Shown one piece after another: positions 1-8,384 of a DNA stretch of 64,000 bases (the stretch's first letter is position 1; the number at the start of each line of letters is the position of its first letter). The DNA is taken from positions 1-64,000 of the forward strand of contig JANLFP010000009.1 in the NCBI GenBank assembly GCA_024655905.1, in the 5' to 3' direction. This DNA comes from Tepidanaerobacteraceae bacterium. Its GTDB lineage: Bacteria; Bacillota; Thermosediminibacteria; Thermosediminibacterales; Tepidanaerobacteraceae. The notes beneath the pieces are model-generated. The model made no database searches, was not told the origin of the DNA, and saw only the letters and a list, made by a program, of their open reading frames with translations. Both the position numbers and the translations under genes were made by a program.

Positions 1-3000
1 GACGGGACGGATACAGCAGATGTAACCGTACCGGTTTCCGTCACGGCAGCTCCTGCAGCTCCGGCCATTACCACGGCAAGCCTGCCTGATGGCACGGTGA
101 ACACTGCTTACAGCCAGGCGCTTACAGCAACCGGTGATGCGCCCATCACCTGGAGCCTTGATAGCGGAAGCCTGCCAACCGGACTGACACTGTCAGGTGA
201 TGGAAACATATCCGGAACGCCGACGGCCGCCGGTACATTTAACTTTACCGTAAAGGCGGAAAACAGCGCAGGCAGCGACACAAAAGATTTGAGCATAACC
301 ATTAATCCGGCTCCTGTAGCTCCGGCCATTACTGCCCAACCGACTAATCAGACGGTGACCGCGGGAGAAACGGCCACCTTTACGGTAACGGCGACGGGAG
401 ACGCACCTTTGAGCTACCAGTGGAAGAAGGACGGCAATAACCTTTCCGACGGCGGCAACATCAGCGGGGCCGCCACCGATACCCTGACCATCAGCAATGT
501 GCAAGCGTCGGATGCCGGAAGCTACACTGTAGTGGTAACCAATGCGGCAGGCAGCGCAACCAGCAATGCGGCAACTTTGACGGTGAATACGGCGCCTCCT
601 GCGAATAACCCGCCAATGGCTAAAAATCCGGTGCCAACCCAAAGCGTGACCGCGGGCGGCACGGCCACCTTTACCGCCTCCGATATTGCGGAGGATGCGG
701 ACAGCGATCCGCTGACCATCACGGCCATTGTGACAGGCCCGGACACAGCAAAGGCAACGGCAAGCCTTAATAGCGGCACTGTTACCCTCACCGGCGTGGC
801 GGCGGGCGACACATCGGTTGTGGTCACGGTCTACGACGGGACGGATACAGCAGATGTAACCGTACCGGTTTCGGTAACGGCGGCGCCGCCCACCCTGGTA
901 ACCTCCATCACCGTAAGAGGGGCAGGCGACGCGACAACAGTAGTGAACGGCGGTACCCTGCAAATGACAGCGGAAGTATTGCCTTCTGATGCCACGGATA
1001 AGAGCGTGACCTGGAGCGTGTATTCCGGAACGGGCACAGCCGGCATAAACGCTTCCACCGGATTGCTCACGGGCACCGGAGAAGGCACAGTGACGGTAAG
1101 GGCGACGGCCAACGACGGCTCCGGGGTATACGGCGAGGCAACCATCACCGTCACGGCGGCATCACTGCCGGTCATGGGCGGCAGTGTAACCATCAGCGGC
1201 AGTGCCAAATACGGCGAAACACTGACAGCGGATATATCAGGTATCACCTATACCCCGGACACCAGCGATGACGTGCCAACCTACCGGTGGAAGCGCGGCG
1301 GAGCGGATATCCCGGGGGCCACAGCCTCAGCCTACACATTGGTGCAGGCCGACATCGGACAGACCATCACCGTGACCGTCACCGCCGATGGCGTTCATGC
1401 CACAGGCAGCGTCACCAGCGATCCGACGGCTGTTGTGGACAAAGCCGACGGGCCGGCGGCCCCGGGAGCACCTTCGCTGGCAAGCAAAACCCACAACAGC
1501 GTCACCCTGGCAGCCAACGCAGCCTACGAATTCAGGGTAAACGGAGGCCTGTGGCAGGACAGCAATATATTCACGGGTCTATCACCGGAAACCTCATACA
1601 CCTTTACCGCCAGGGTCAAAGAAACCGCCACCCACAAGGCATCGTCCGAGAGCGCGGGGCTGACCGTATCGACAGATGCAGCGCCGGCCCAGCCTGACAC
1701 CACTCCGCCGGCCGTGGCGGACGGAACCATCACTGCCGGCGGCCTCACCCACAACGGAGTCACCTTGAGCTGGAGCAAGGCGACGGACGATGTGAGCCCC
1801 CAGGGCGCTCTGCGGTATCGGGTCTATTATTCGGATTCAGACAATATAGCATCAGTAACAGACGCGGTATATAACGGCACAGCAGCAGGAGATTACGCAA
1901 CAGATATCGGCACAAAAGAAATTACCGGCTTGAATAGCAATACCACCTACTACTTTAACGTCATCGTTATGGACGAAGCCGGGAACAAAACCGCTTACAC
2001 CATGACATCAGTAACCACCGCGGCCGCGCCGCCCGTGAACACCGCGCCGAAGCGCAAATCCGGCGTACCGGCAACAGCGACGGCCGTCGTGACCGTGAAC
2101 AACGCCTACACCCTTGATCTGTCCACCATATTCGAGGATGCCGACGGCGACAATCTGACCTACAAGGTATCGGTGAACGGCGCCGCGGCGGTTGCGGCAA
2201 ACAAAGATTATTCATACACGCCGGCTGCTGTAGGTACAACCACCCTGATATTCACAGCCAATGACGGGACAGTGGACTCCGCCGACACCTACACGGTGAC
2301 ATTAACGGCTTCCAGTGCCGGTGGCGGTGGCGGCGGAGGCGGCGGAGGCGGCAGCAGTAGCAGCACTCCTGCCACCCCAACATACAAAGCTGAGGTTTCG
2401 GGCATCAGCACAGCAGAAACCAGCCTGCCCGTCAGTGTCAATACCAATGCGGGCAATGCGGCCACAGACCTGGGCACCCTGGCGAAGGATATCTTTACCG
2501 GCGCGGGAACGGCGGTCCTCACAGTACCCTCCATTTCCGGCGTGAACTCCTATACCGTAGGAATACCCGCCGCTTCCCTGTCCGGCTCACAGGGCGAAGG
2601 CGCTCTGACCTTCTCCACCGGCGCGGGCAGCATCACCATCCCATCCGGGATGCTGGCGGGAATTCCGGAAACGGAAGGAAAGAAGGCAGGCATCACCATC
2701 GCCCGGGGCGACAGGACCAGCCTGCCGGAGGATGTAAAAACAGCCATCGGCGACCGGCCTATTGTCCAGCTCACCCTGACCCTGGACGGCAAGCAGACAA
2801 ACTGGAGCAACCCCGACGCACCGGTGACGGTAAGCATCCCCTATAAGCCGACGGCGGCGGAGCTGGCCGATCCCGAGCATATCGTGGTCTGGTACATCGA
2901 CGGCAGCGGCAACGTGGTTTCGGTACCCAACGGGCGCTACGACCCGGCCACCGGCACCGTTACCTTCACCACCACCCATTTCAGCTACTACGCTGTGGCA

Positions 3001-3555
3001 TACGTGCACAAGACATTCGGCGACTTGGGCGGCGCGGAATGGGCCAGAAAACCCGTTGAGGTTATGGCCTCCAAGGGAATCATCAGCGGAACAGGAAAGG
3101 GTACCTTCTCCCCCGCTGCCAATATCACCAGGGCCGATTACCTGGTGCTGCTGATCAGGACCCTGGGACTGATGGCGGAATTCGATGGCAACTTTGACGA
3201 TGTGGAGCCGGGCGCCTACTATTATGAAGCCCTCGGCATCGCCAAAAAGCTGGGCATTGCCGCGGGCAGCGGGAACAACCGTTTCAATCCTAAGGAAAGC
3301 ATCTCCCGTCAGGACATGATGGTGCTGACAGCCAGGGCACTGGAGAAATTCAGGGGATTGAAGGCTGTGGACGCCAACGGTCTGCTGGATAAATACAGCG
3401 ACAAGGGAGACATCGCCGGCTATGCGGCCAATAGCCTGGCCACACTGGTTAAAGAAGGCCTGATCAAGGGCTCCGGGGACAGGCTGAACCCCCGCGCAAA
3501 TGCCACAAGGGCGGAAGCAGCCGTGTTCCTGTACCGGATCTACAATAAATACTAA
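1..3555 (+). CDS. SLH-anchored surface protein with Ig-like/FN3 repeats, 5'-truncated by the window edge
   Basis: The frame is open from base 1 to the TAA at 3553-3555, so only the C-terminal 1184 residues are seen and the true start lies upstream. Visible order: Ig/He_PIG-like beta domains, an I-set-like Ig domain (about residues 103-195), a domain repeated from upstream, a BIG_2-like domain (about 300-385), FN3-like domains (about 490-675), a Gly/Ser linker (about 775-790), a ZU5/HYR-like region, and three SLH domains (about 1004-1175) starting at [23 protein letters not shown] domains bind pyruvylated secondary cell-wall polymer, so the protein is probably an S-layer or adhesin on the cell surface. 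It is clearly richer in G+C than most of the window. The exact role cannot be told from sequence. Confidence 0.9.
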   Translation, partial: DGTDTADVTVPVSVTAAPAAPAITTASLPDGTVNTAYSQALTATGDAPITWSLDSGSLPTGLTLSGDGNISGTPTAAGTFNFTVKAENSAGSDTKDLSITINPAPVAPAITAQPTNQTVTAGETATFTVTATGDAPLSYQWKKDGNNLSDGGNISGAATDTLTISNVQASDAGSYTVVVTNAAGSATSNAATLTVNTAPPANNPPMAKNPVPTQSVTAGGTATFTASDIAEDADSDPLTITAIVTGPDTAKATASLNSGTVTLTGVAAGDTSVVVTVYDGTDTADVTVPVSVTAAPPTLVTSITVRGAGDATTVVNGGTLQMTAEVLPSDATDKSVTWSVYSGTGTAGINASTGLLTGTGEGTVTVRATANDGSGVYGEATITVTAASLPVMGGSVTISGSAKYGETLTADISGITYTPDTSDDVPTYRWKRGGADIPGATASAYTLVQADIGQTITVTVTADGVHATGSVTSDPTAVVDKADGPAAPGAPSLASKTHNSVTLAANAAYEFRVNGGLWQDSNIFTGLSPETSYTFTARVKETATHKASSESAGLTVSTDAAPAQPDTTPPAVADGTITAGGLTHNGVTLSWSKATDDVSPQGALRYRVYYSDSDNIASVTDAVYNGTAAGDYATDIGTKEITGLNSNTTYYFNVIVMDEAGNKTAYTMTSVTTAAAPPVNTAPKRKSGVPATATAVVTVNNAYTLDLSTIFEDADGDNLTYKVSVNGAAAVAANKDYSYTPAAVGTTTLIFTANDGTVDSADTYTVTLTASSAGGGGGGGGGGGSSSSTPATPTYKAEVSGISTAETSLPVSVNTNAGNAATDLGTLAKDIFTGAGTAVLTVPSISGVNSYTVGIPAASLSGSQGEGALTFSTGAGSITIPSGMLAGIPETEGKKAGITIARGDRTSLPEDVKTAIGDRPIVQLTLTLDGKQTNWSNPDAPVTVSIPYKPTAAELADPEHIVVWYIDGSGNVVSVPNGRYDPATGTVTFTTTHFSYYAVAYVHKTFGDLGGAEWARKPVEVMASKGIISGTGKGTFSPAANITRADYLVLLIRTLGLMAEFDGNFDDVEPGAYYYEALGIAKKLGIAAGSGNNRFNPKESISRQDMMVLTARALEKFRGLKAVDANGLLDKYSDKGDIAGYAANSLATLVKEGLIKGSGDRLNPRANATRAEAAVFLYRIYNKY
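835..872 (+). repeat. 38-bp exact intragenic repeat (other copy at 1-38)
   Basis: Bases 835-872 are identical to bases 1-38. They encode the same [14 protein letters not shown] strand in two neighbouring beta-sandwich domains. This shows recent tandem domain duplication in the surface-protein gene; the first copy belongs to a domain cut by the window edge. Confidence 0.9.
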
Positions 3556-3588
3556 AGATAAGCTTCACCAATGGAAATAAGCTAATAC

Positions 3589-3624
3589 CTTGAGGCCGCG
3601 GTAAAAAAGGACTGCGGCCTCAAG
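3589..3624 (+). terminator. Hairpin terminator-like structure after the surface-protein gene
   Basis: A perfect 11-bp stem, CTTGAGGCCGC (3589-3599) with GCGGCCTCAAG (3614-3624), lies 34 bp after the stop codon. It lacks an immediate T tract, so termination strength is uncertain, but position and stability fit a transcript end. Confidence 0.6.
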
Positions 3625-3721
3625 CATTATCTCCGCCTTTTTCTAAAAGAAATGCTTTTGTTCCAAGCGGTCCAGGCTCACCTATAAGCTGGAACTTCTT
3701 CGTTAACATCAACATAATATC

Positions 3722-3808
3722 CGTGACAAGGGCAAACCTGCCTAAAGGCCGGGACGCAAAGCCATAGGGTCTAAGGTGCTTAAAGCGCTATGACAGCCTG
3801 GTTGCCGC
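3722..3808 (+). promoter_or_regulatory. Cyclic-di-GMP-I riboswitch (GEMM-I)
   Basis: The segment carries the GEMM-I hallmarks in order: GGGCAAACC at 3730-3738, GGGACGCAAAGCC at 3751-3763, a GGGTCTAAG segment, and a closing GCCTGGTTGCC at 3796-3806. It is followed by an intrinsic terminator (3824-3855), the usual off/on expression platform. GEMM-I aptamers bind c-di-GMP and commonly control motility, adhesion or surface genes. Here the controlled gene is only a 9-codon stub, so the switch looks orphaned. Confidence 0.9.
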
Positions 3809-3823
3809 AAAGACTGTGTAATA

Positions 3824-3855
3824 AAACCTGCCCTTTTTAGCGGCGGGTTTTTTGT
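3824..3855 (+). terminator. Intrinsic terminator of the c-di-GMP riboswitch
   Basis: AAACCTGCC (3824-3832) pairs with GGCGGGTTT (3842-3850) over 9 bp with one wobble, followed by a T-rich tail. It directly follows the aptamer, so it is the expected expression platform. Confidence 0.85.
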
Positions 3856-3936
3856 TTGCCAAGGCGGATAATTTTCGGCAAAATACGACACCCATGTGAA
3901 TCTTGGCACTGTTAAAAGCATCGGGAGGGCTGACAC

Positions 3937-3966
3937 ATGAAAAAATCTATTGAGAGGTTGGAGTAG
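3937..3966 (+). pseudogene. Nine-codon stub of the riboswitch-controlled gene
   Basis: A strong ribosome site (GGGAGGG, 3923-3929) lies 7 bp before an ATG that opens MKKSIERLE and then a TAG. The well-formed leader and start with an immediate stop suggest the 5' end of a c-di-GMP-regulated gene whose body was displaced or deleted when the recombinase island arrived. Alternatively it is a real leader peptide. No continuation was recognised at the far end of the island. Confidence 0.4.
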
Positions 3967-4100
3967 CTGAATTTGCGTGCTATCAAGGCATCTGCAGCGC
4001 AAGAATTATTTCTCTCGGTTGGAATATGCACCTTCCAGCCTTATGGCTTTATGCGCGTTCATTAGATTTTTCATTTGGCAGTCCAGCTCATATTGACCGG

Positions 4101-4140
4101 AAAACCGCAGTTTGCAGCTCGCAGATTGCGGTTTTCTTTT
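4101..4140 (+). terminator. Intrinsic terminator near the left end of the island
   Basis: AAAACCGCA (4101-4109) pairs perfectly with TGCGGTTTT (4127-4135), followed by CTTTTT. It separates the orphan riboswitch region from the HTH gene. Confidence 0.75.
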
Positions 4141-4267
4141 TGACAAAAATCTTATGTTTTCGACTGAAAACAACAAATAGACGCCTTGCCCAATCGGCAA
4201 GGTGCCGCTCCCCTCCGCTTGTTCTTCATTTTCCGGATTAAAAAATCTCGAAATGGAGGACAAGCTC

Positions 4268-4657
4268 ATGGAAGAACAGGAGAGCAAGTATACATTGCTG
4301 ATTAACAAAAAGCGCGTCGCCGTGGGCAGAGAGGTATATAAGGCCTACTACCGGCAGAAGGAGCGCGAAGCGTATCTGGACAAGCTCGCCGGCAAGCACA
4401 ACATATCCTTTGAGGAATGCGAGGAAAAAGGCATTCAGGTGGATTACCTGTTATCCCGCGCGGAAGAATCCATAGAGGACAGCGTCATCAAAAAGGAAAT
4501 GCTTAAAAAGCTGGCGCTGTGCCTGGAAACGCTTTCCGAGCAGGAACGGCTGCTGATTTACGCGCTGTTTTTCCAGGGGAAAAGCGAGCGCCAGTTGTCG
4601 GCGGAAACGGGGACGCCGCAAAGAACTATCAACGATAGAAGCGCAGGATTCTCCTGA
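4268..4657 (+). CDS. Sigma-70 region-4-like HTH protein, frameshifted near its C-terminus
   Basis: The ATG at 4268 follows GGAGGA (4255-4260) at 7 bp; the longer GTG start at 4202 has no such site. The protein has a charged helical N-terminus and a C-terminal sigma-4-like HTH (LSEQERLLIYALFFQGKSER then QLSAETGTPQRTIN), typical of small sigma-like regulators on Firmicute mobile elements. After RTINDR the frame runs into an early TGA. A one-base change near 4635 would restore the expected basic tail KRRILLKLKKLLEK and a stop at 4681-4683, so a 1-bp deletion is likely. The last HTH helix is damaged, so the protein may be non-functional. Confidence 0.7.
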   Translation: MEEQESKYTLLINKKRVAVGREVYKAYYRQKEREAYLDKLAGKHNISFEECEEKGIQVDYLLSRAEESIEDSVIKKEMLKKLALCLETLSEQERLLIYALFFQGKSERQLSAETGTPQRTINDRSAGFS

Positions 4658-4698
4658 AGCTGAAAAAACTTTTGGAAAAATAAAAAATAAATCCGCTC

Positions 4699-4741
4699 AA
4701 CCCCCTCATTTTTTCCTTAAAGAAGTGAGGGGGTTTTTTTA
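4699..4741 (+). terminator. Intrinsic terminator after the HTH gene
   Basis: AACCCCCTCA (4699-4708) pairs perfectly with TGAGGGGGTT (4726-4735), followed by a run of T. A strong rho-independent terminator. Confidence 0.9.
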
Positions 4742-4774
4742 TTCCCCCATTGCTCTTTGAAAAAAGCCGGCTTT

Positions 4775-5213
4775 AGCCGTCCATATCCAGCGGCTCAAAT
4801 ACGTTAGCCGTTCAGCCGGAAACGGAAAGCGACATTGGCAGGCACGCGAAGACTGCCTGCGGATCAGTCAAGGCGATCCGTAAAAACGATGGCATCAAAG
4901 GCGACGAGCGAGAAATGCCCGGCCATAAAACAGTCTGTGGTGGACTGTATCGCGTTGACCTGAACGGCCTATAATGATACTCCTGCATAGTCGAGGTTAG
5001 GTCCCAGAGTGCGGCCCGGAGGCTCTCGGGGAGGTGGAATTCCTGTGATATCCGCTGACCACGGATAGTTTGCGCCGCTGCCATTCGTGCTTGGGGAGCA
5101 GTGTCGAATTAAGCGCATCGTCTGAAGCCGTTTATTCAGACATGAAATGAAGAACAAGCGAAAACGCTTTGATCTTAGAAACTATGCTGCGGGACGGCCA
5201 CGCCCCGCAGCAT
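4775..5213 (+). ncRNA. Candidate large structured RNA (no family recognised)
   Basis: About 440 bp with no credible ORF contains a succession of local stems: AGCCG/CGGCT (4775-4795), GCAGGC/GCCTGC (4838-4860), GGATC/GATCC (4861-4879), GGCAT/ATGCC (4891-4919), ACAGTC/GACTGT (4930-4948), TATCCG/CGGATA (5049-5067), GTCTGAA/TTCAGAC (5120-5141), AAGCG/CGCTT (5156-5169) and a 10-bp ATGCTGCGGG/CCCGCAGCAT (5184-5213). It starts after a terminator and ends about 30 bp before the ribosome site of the first recombinase-family gene. The density of perfect hairpins suggests a structured RNA or a leader of the recombinase operon. It lacks the signatures I know for RNase P, tmRNA, SRP, or group I/II introns. 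Strand is assumed from the neighbours. Confidence 0.45.
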
Positions 5214-5256
5214 CCTTGTAGGATCAAACCACTAATGTACAGGAGGCATGAAAAAT

Positions 5257-5646
5257 ATGGATGAAAAGAAACGAGCATGGCTTTACTGCCGCATCGACGC
5301 TCCGGAGGACGAGCATGGCCGCCTCAAAGGGCAGCAGAAAGAACTCGCGGACTACGCCGGGCAGATGGGGTTTGAAGTGGTCGGAGTCTCCCAGGACACC
5401 GGCAGCGGCCTGAATTTTGCCAGAAGCGGCCTTGCCGAGGTAATCGAGGCCGCGGCTGAAGGCAAGCTGGATGTGCTGCTTATTGTAAATCTCTCCCGCC
5501 TGGGCAGGGATACCGTAAAAACAATGGATTTCATCCGGGGACTGGACCAGCTTGGAATCGGACTCTATTCCCCGCTGGAGGGTGAAATCAAGCTGACGCG
5601 GCTTGAGGAAATGTATGGCGGCCTTGCCGCCATGAGAATGGAATAA
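5257..5646 (+). CDS. Stand-alone serine-recombinase catalytic-domain homologue lacking the catalytic serine
   Basis: About 129 residues cover only the resolvase N-terminal fold. The ATG at 5257 sits 10 bp after AGGAGG (5241-5246); the ATG at 5248 is too close to it. In active family members the nucleophile is the Ser of an R-V-S motif; here the stretch reads YCRIDAPEDE, so Asp14 occupies the Ser position. The basic SRLGRD motif, which supplies the active-site arginines, is kept. No DNA-binding recombinase domain follows. It probably cannot cut DNA and may act as an accessory or directionality partner for the full recombinases downstream; that role is inference. Confidence 0.8.
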   Translation: MDEKKRAWLYCRIDAPEDEHGRLKGQQKELADYAGQMGFEVVGVSQDTGSGLNFARSGLAEVIEAAAEGKLDVLLIVNLSRLGRDTVKTMDFIRGLDQLGIGLYSPLEGEIKLTRLEEMYGGLAAMRME

Positions 5647-5659
5647 GGAGGAAGCTGGT

Positions 5660-5821
5660 ATGAACGAATCTGCCGAAAGAATCAGCGCCAACGCCGACTA
5701 TATCGGAATTCTCAATGCTTTGAACTGGCTGGTTTCCACCGGTAAGATCACCGCCGAGGACGGCAGAAAAACCGCCTTGCGTATTGCCGAACAATTGGGA
5801 GCCTCCATCTTCATTGTTTAG
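5660..5821 (+). CDS. 53-residue conserved-looking small protein between recombinase genes
   Basis: An ORF opens at ATG 5660 after AAGGAGGA (5645-5652) and ends at TAG 5819-5821. The sequence starts MNESAERISANADYIGILNA, has two amphipathic helical stretches, and contains no motif I recognise. It starts 14 bp after the dead recombinase-domain gene, so the two are probably co-translated. Codon usage matches the neighbours. Possible recombination accessory factor, but this is only context. Confidence 0.6.
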   Translation: MNESAERISANADYIGILNALNWLVSTGKITAEDGRKTALRIAEQLGASIFIV

Positions 5822-5893
5822 CGCTATTGGGTATAGCTATGACGCCGGTTGTGTGGTAGTGTATGTTGTTGACAAGAAAGGAGGCGAAAAGCC

Positions 5894-7504
5894 GTGAAAA
5901 CAAGCCAAAATACTGTTGGCGGAGCACTGGCGGGAGAACTTCAGCCGGAAGCTCCCAGGGTTATTGTAATCAATCCGGCCGTTCAGGCCCAAAAAGACAA
6001 GCTGCGCATCGCGGCATACGCCCGTGTCAGCAGCGACTCCGACGACCAGCTGAACTCCTTCGCGGCGCAGGTGAGCCATTACACCACGCTGATCCGGGAA
6101 AACGAGAATTGGGAACTCGTCGACATTTATGCCGACGAGGGCGTCACAGGACTGCGGATGGATAAGCGGGAGGATTTTCAGCGCCTTCTCCGCGACTGCC
6201 GCAAGGGGAAAATCGACCGAATCCTGACCAAATCCATCTCGCGGTTTTCCCGGAACACAAGGGAGTGCTTGGAAACCATCCGGGAACTCAAATCCCTTGG
6301 CGTGACCATTTATTTTGAAAAGGAACACATCGATACCGGAGAAATCAGCAACGAGATGCTGCTGACCTTTTTCTCCGGCAACGCCCAGCAGGAGTCCATG
6401 TCCATATCGGGAAACATGCGGTGGAGCTATCAGCACCGCATGAAAAACGGCAAATTCATTACCTGCAAAGCGCCCCTCGGATACCGGCTGCAGAGCGGAA
6501 CCCTGCAAATCCATGAGCAGGAAGCTGAAATCGTTCGCTATGTTTTCAACAGCTATCTGAACGGAAAAAGCAAGGACGAAATCGCAGCCGAACTGACTGC
6601 GCAGGGCGTCCCCACAAGGGACGGAAAAGACAGGTGGCACTACAGCACGATAGACTATCTCCTGAAAAATGAACGGTATGCAGGCGACGCCCTGCTGCAA
6701 AAACGGTACACCACCGCCGTCCTGCCGTTCCAGAAAAAGCGCAACAAAGGCGAGAAGGACAAATACTATGTCAAATACTCGCATCCCGCAATTATCTCCC
6801 GCGATATTTTCGAAAGGGCGCAGGAGTTGAACCAAAGCAGGAATATCCCTACCATGTCGAAACGCTCGATGTATCCGCTGAGCAAAAGGATTCGATGCGG
6901 AGAGTGCGGGTCGCTTTTCAAAAGGAAAACCTGCAACGGAAAAACCTACTGGGTATGCCGCAACCACAACAAAGGCAAATCTAACTGCACCGTAACCCAA
7001 ATTCCGGAGCCGGAGATCTACGGAGCATTCCTCCGGCTGTACCACAAGCTAAAGCTGAACTATGATAAAATTTTATCCCCCATGTTGGACCAACTGCAGG
7101 CGCTCAAGCGACACCGAAACTTAAGCAATCTGCAGGTGGTCGAGCTGAACCGGCAGATCGCGGAACTCACTGAGCGGAATCATGTGCTGAACGGACTGAA
7201 GTCCAAAGGCATCATCGATTCCGCTCTTTTTATATCCCAAACCGACGAGCTGAGCAGAAAAATCCGCGCCTTAAAAGCAGAGAAAAACAAGCTGATGGAA
7301 AAGGATGAGGACGACAGCGCCATCACCGAAACCAGGAGCCTGATCGAAATCCTGGAGGACGGACCGGAGCGTCTGAGCGGTTTTGACGAAACGCTCTTTG
7401 ACAGCATAGTGGAGCTGGTTACCGCCGAGTCCGGCGAACGGCTGAAATTCAAGCTGATAAACGGTCTGGAGCTTGCCGAACCCATAGAAAGGACGGTGCG
7501 GTAG
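5894..7504 (+). CDS. Large serine recombinase (integrase), full length
   Basis: A 536-residue protein starting at GTG 5894, nine bp after AAAGGAGG. Order: resolvase catalytic domain (YARVSS motif, predicted nucleophile Ser46, then an SRFSRNT arginine motif), PF07508-type recombinase domain (about 200-300), zinc ribbon (CGECG at about 335 with CRNHNKGKSNC), and a C-terminal coiled coil (about 400-470). Large serine recombinases integrate and excise elements at short att sites by double-strand cleavage and rotation. It is the first of two complete recombinases in this operon. Confidence 0.95.
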   Translation: MKTSQNTVGGALAGELQPEAPRVIVINPAVQAQKDKLRIAAYARVSSDSDDQLNSFAAQVSHYTTLIRENENWELVDIYADEGVTGLRMDKREDFQRLLRDCRKGKIDRILTKSISRFSRNTRECLETIRELKSLGVTIYFEKEHIDTGEISNEMLLTFFSGNAQQESMSISGNMRWSYQHRMKNGKFITCKAPLGYRLQSGTLQIHEQEAEIVRYVFNSYLNGKSKDEIAAELTAQGVPTRDGKDRWHYSTIDYLLKNERYAGDALLQKRYTTAVLPFQKKRNKGEKDKYYVKYSHPAIISRDIFERAQELNQSRNIPTMSKRSMYPLSKRIRCGECGSLFKRKTCNGKTYWVCRNHNKGKSNCTVTQIPEPEIYGAFLRLYHKLKLNYDKILSPMLDQLQALKRHRNLSNLQVVELNRQIAELTERNHVLNGLKSKGIIDSALFISQTDELSRKIRALKAEKNKLMEKDEDDSAITETRSLIEILEDGPERLSGFDETLFDSIVELVTAESGERLKFKLINGLELAEPIERTVR

Positions 7505-7505
7505 C

Positions 7506-8384
7506 ATGAAAAACCGATACATCCCATTCGGATACCGGCTTTCTGAAGGAGTCATCGTACCTCATGACAGGGAAGCGGAAATGGTGCGGCTGATCTTCCG
7601 GCAATACATATCCGGCGAGTCCTACGGCCGGATCGCCGCCATGCTGGAAAAAGCGGGGCAGCCCTATAGCGAAGGCTCCTCCCGCTGGAACAAGAATATG
7701 GTGGGACGCATCCTGCAAAACCGGAAATATACCGGACAGGACGGATATCCCAAACTGGTCACGGAGGACGAGTTCAGACAGTCCGCCCTGCTCCAGCAGG
7801 CAAAATATACCCGCAAGGATATACATACGGCTCCGGAGATTACAGCCCTGAAAAGGAAAGTATTTTGCAGAGAATGCGGAAGCCCCTATGAAAGGATTCT
7901 GGACAACCGGACCGGGGAGAAATGGAAATGCAAAAATACCGGGTGCCGCCGCACGGCAAAAATCACCGACACCCTGCTGACCGGGCAGATCATCTCCCTG
8001 CTGAACCTTGCCGTTGAAAATCCGCAGCGCATCGAAATCCCGGACATTGTAAGCCGATGCCATGACCTCGAAATCACAAGGCTGACCAACGAGATCAACC
8101 GGGAACTGGACAAGACGGACTGCGACGAGGAATACGCCAGAATCCTGATCATGGCCCGCGCCGCCGCCCAATACGAGAGCTGCCCGGACGGTCTCCTGCC
8201 GCAAAAGGCGCGGGAAATCAAAGCGGCCTTTGAAAGCCGTAAACTCCTAACACAGTTTGATGCGGAGCTGTTCGAATGCGCCGTGGACGCGGTCGTCGTC
8301 CAGCCGGACGGAACGGTCTCCCTGAAGTTAAAAAACGGACAGAGCCTTGAAAACAGGCCGGAAAGGAGAGCAATGCCATGCTGA
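7506..8384 (+). CDS. Recombinase DNA-binding portion only (no catalytic domain)
   Basis: 292 residues starting one base after the upstream recombinase stop. The protein begins directly in the PF07508 recombinase domain (FGYRLSEGVIVPHDREAEMV), followed by a zinc ribbon (FCRECGSPYE, then WKCKNTGC) and a helical tail. The resolvase catalytic domain is absent, and no degenerate remnant precedes the start. It complements in content the catalytic-domain-only gene at 5257. Its 3' end overlaps the next gene by 7 bp (ATGCTGA), indicating translational coupling. It may be a DNA-binding accessory subunit or heteromer partner; function is inferred. Confidence 0.85.
   Translation: MKNRYIPFGYRLSEGVIVPHDREAEMVRLIFRQYISGESYGRIAAMLEKAGQPYSEGSSRWNKNMVGRILQNRKYTGQDGYPKLVTEDEFRQSALLQQAKYTRKDIHTAPEITALKRKVFCRECGSPYERILDNRTGEKWKCKNTGCRRTAKITDTLLTGQIISLLNLAVENPQRIEIPDIVSRCHDLEITRLTNEINRELDKTDCDEEYARILIMARAAAQYESCPDGLLPQKAREIKAAFESRKLLTQFDAELFECAVDAVVVQPDGTVSLKLKNGQSLENRPERRAMPC

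Larger units (their letters stand above)
4216..5160. repeat. 16-bp perfect inverted repeat bracketing the HTH gene and the hairpin-rich region
   Basis: CGCTTGTTCTTCATTT at 4216-4231 is the exact reverse complement of 5145-5160. The arms enclose the sigma-like gene, its terminator and most of the candidate structured RNA. A 16-bp match at this distance is unlikely by chance. It could be an inversion boundary, a regulator or recombinase site pair, or a trace of rearrangement. Confidence 0.7.

Noticed and set aside
193-963. Long minus-strand ORF (256 aa) across the surface-protein gene
   Set aside because: Shadow of a G+C-rich coding region: odd Arg/Cys/Gly-rich composition, no ribosome site or domain, opposite a well-supported gene.
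4775-5213. Group II intron, RNase P or tmRNA in the hairpin-rich region
   Set aside because: No domain V-like hairpin, no GAGGAAAGTCC or tag-peptide/TΨC features, and no reverse transcriptase gene.
5837-7045. 402-aa minus-strand ORF opposite the recombinase gene
   Set aside because: It mirrors codon bias of the serine recombinase on the plus strand; no domain or start signal.
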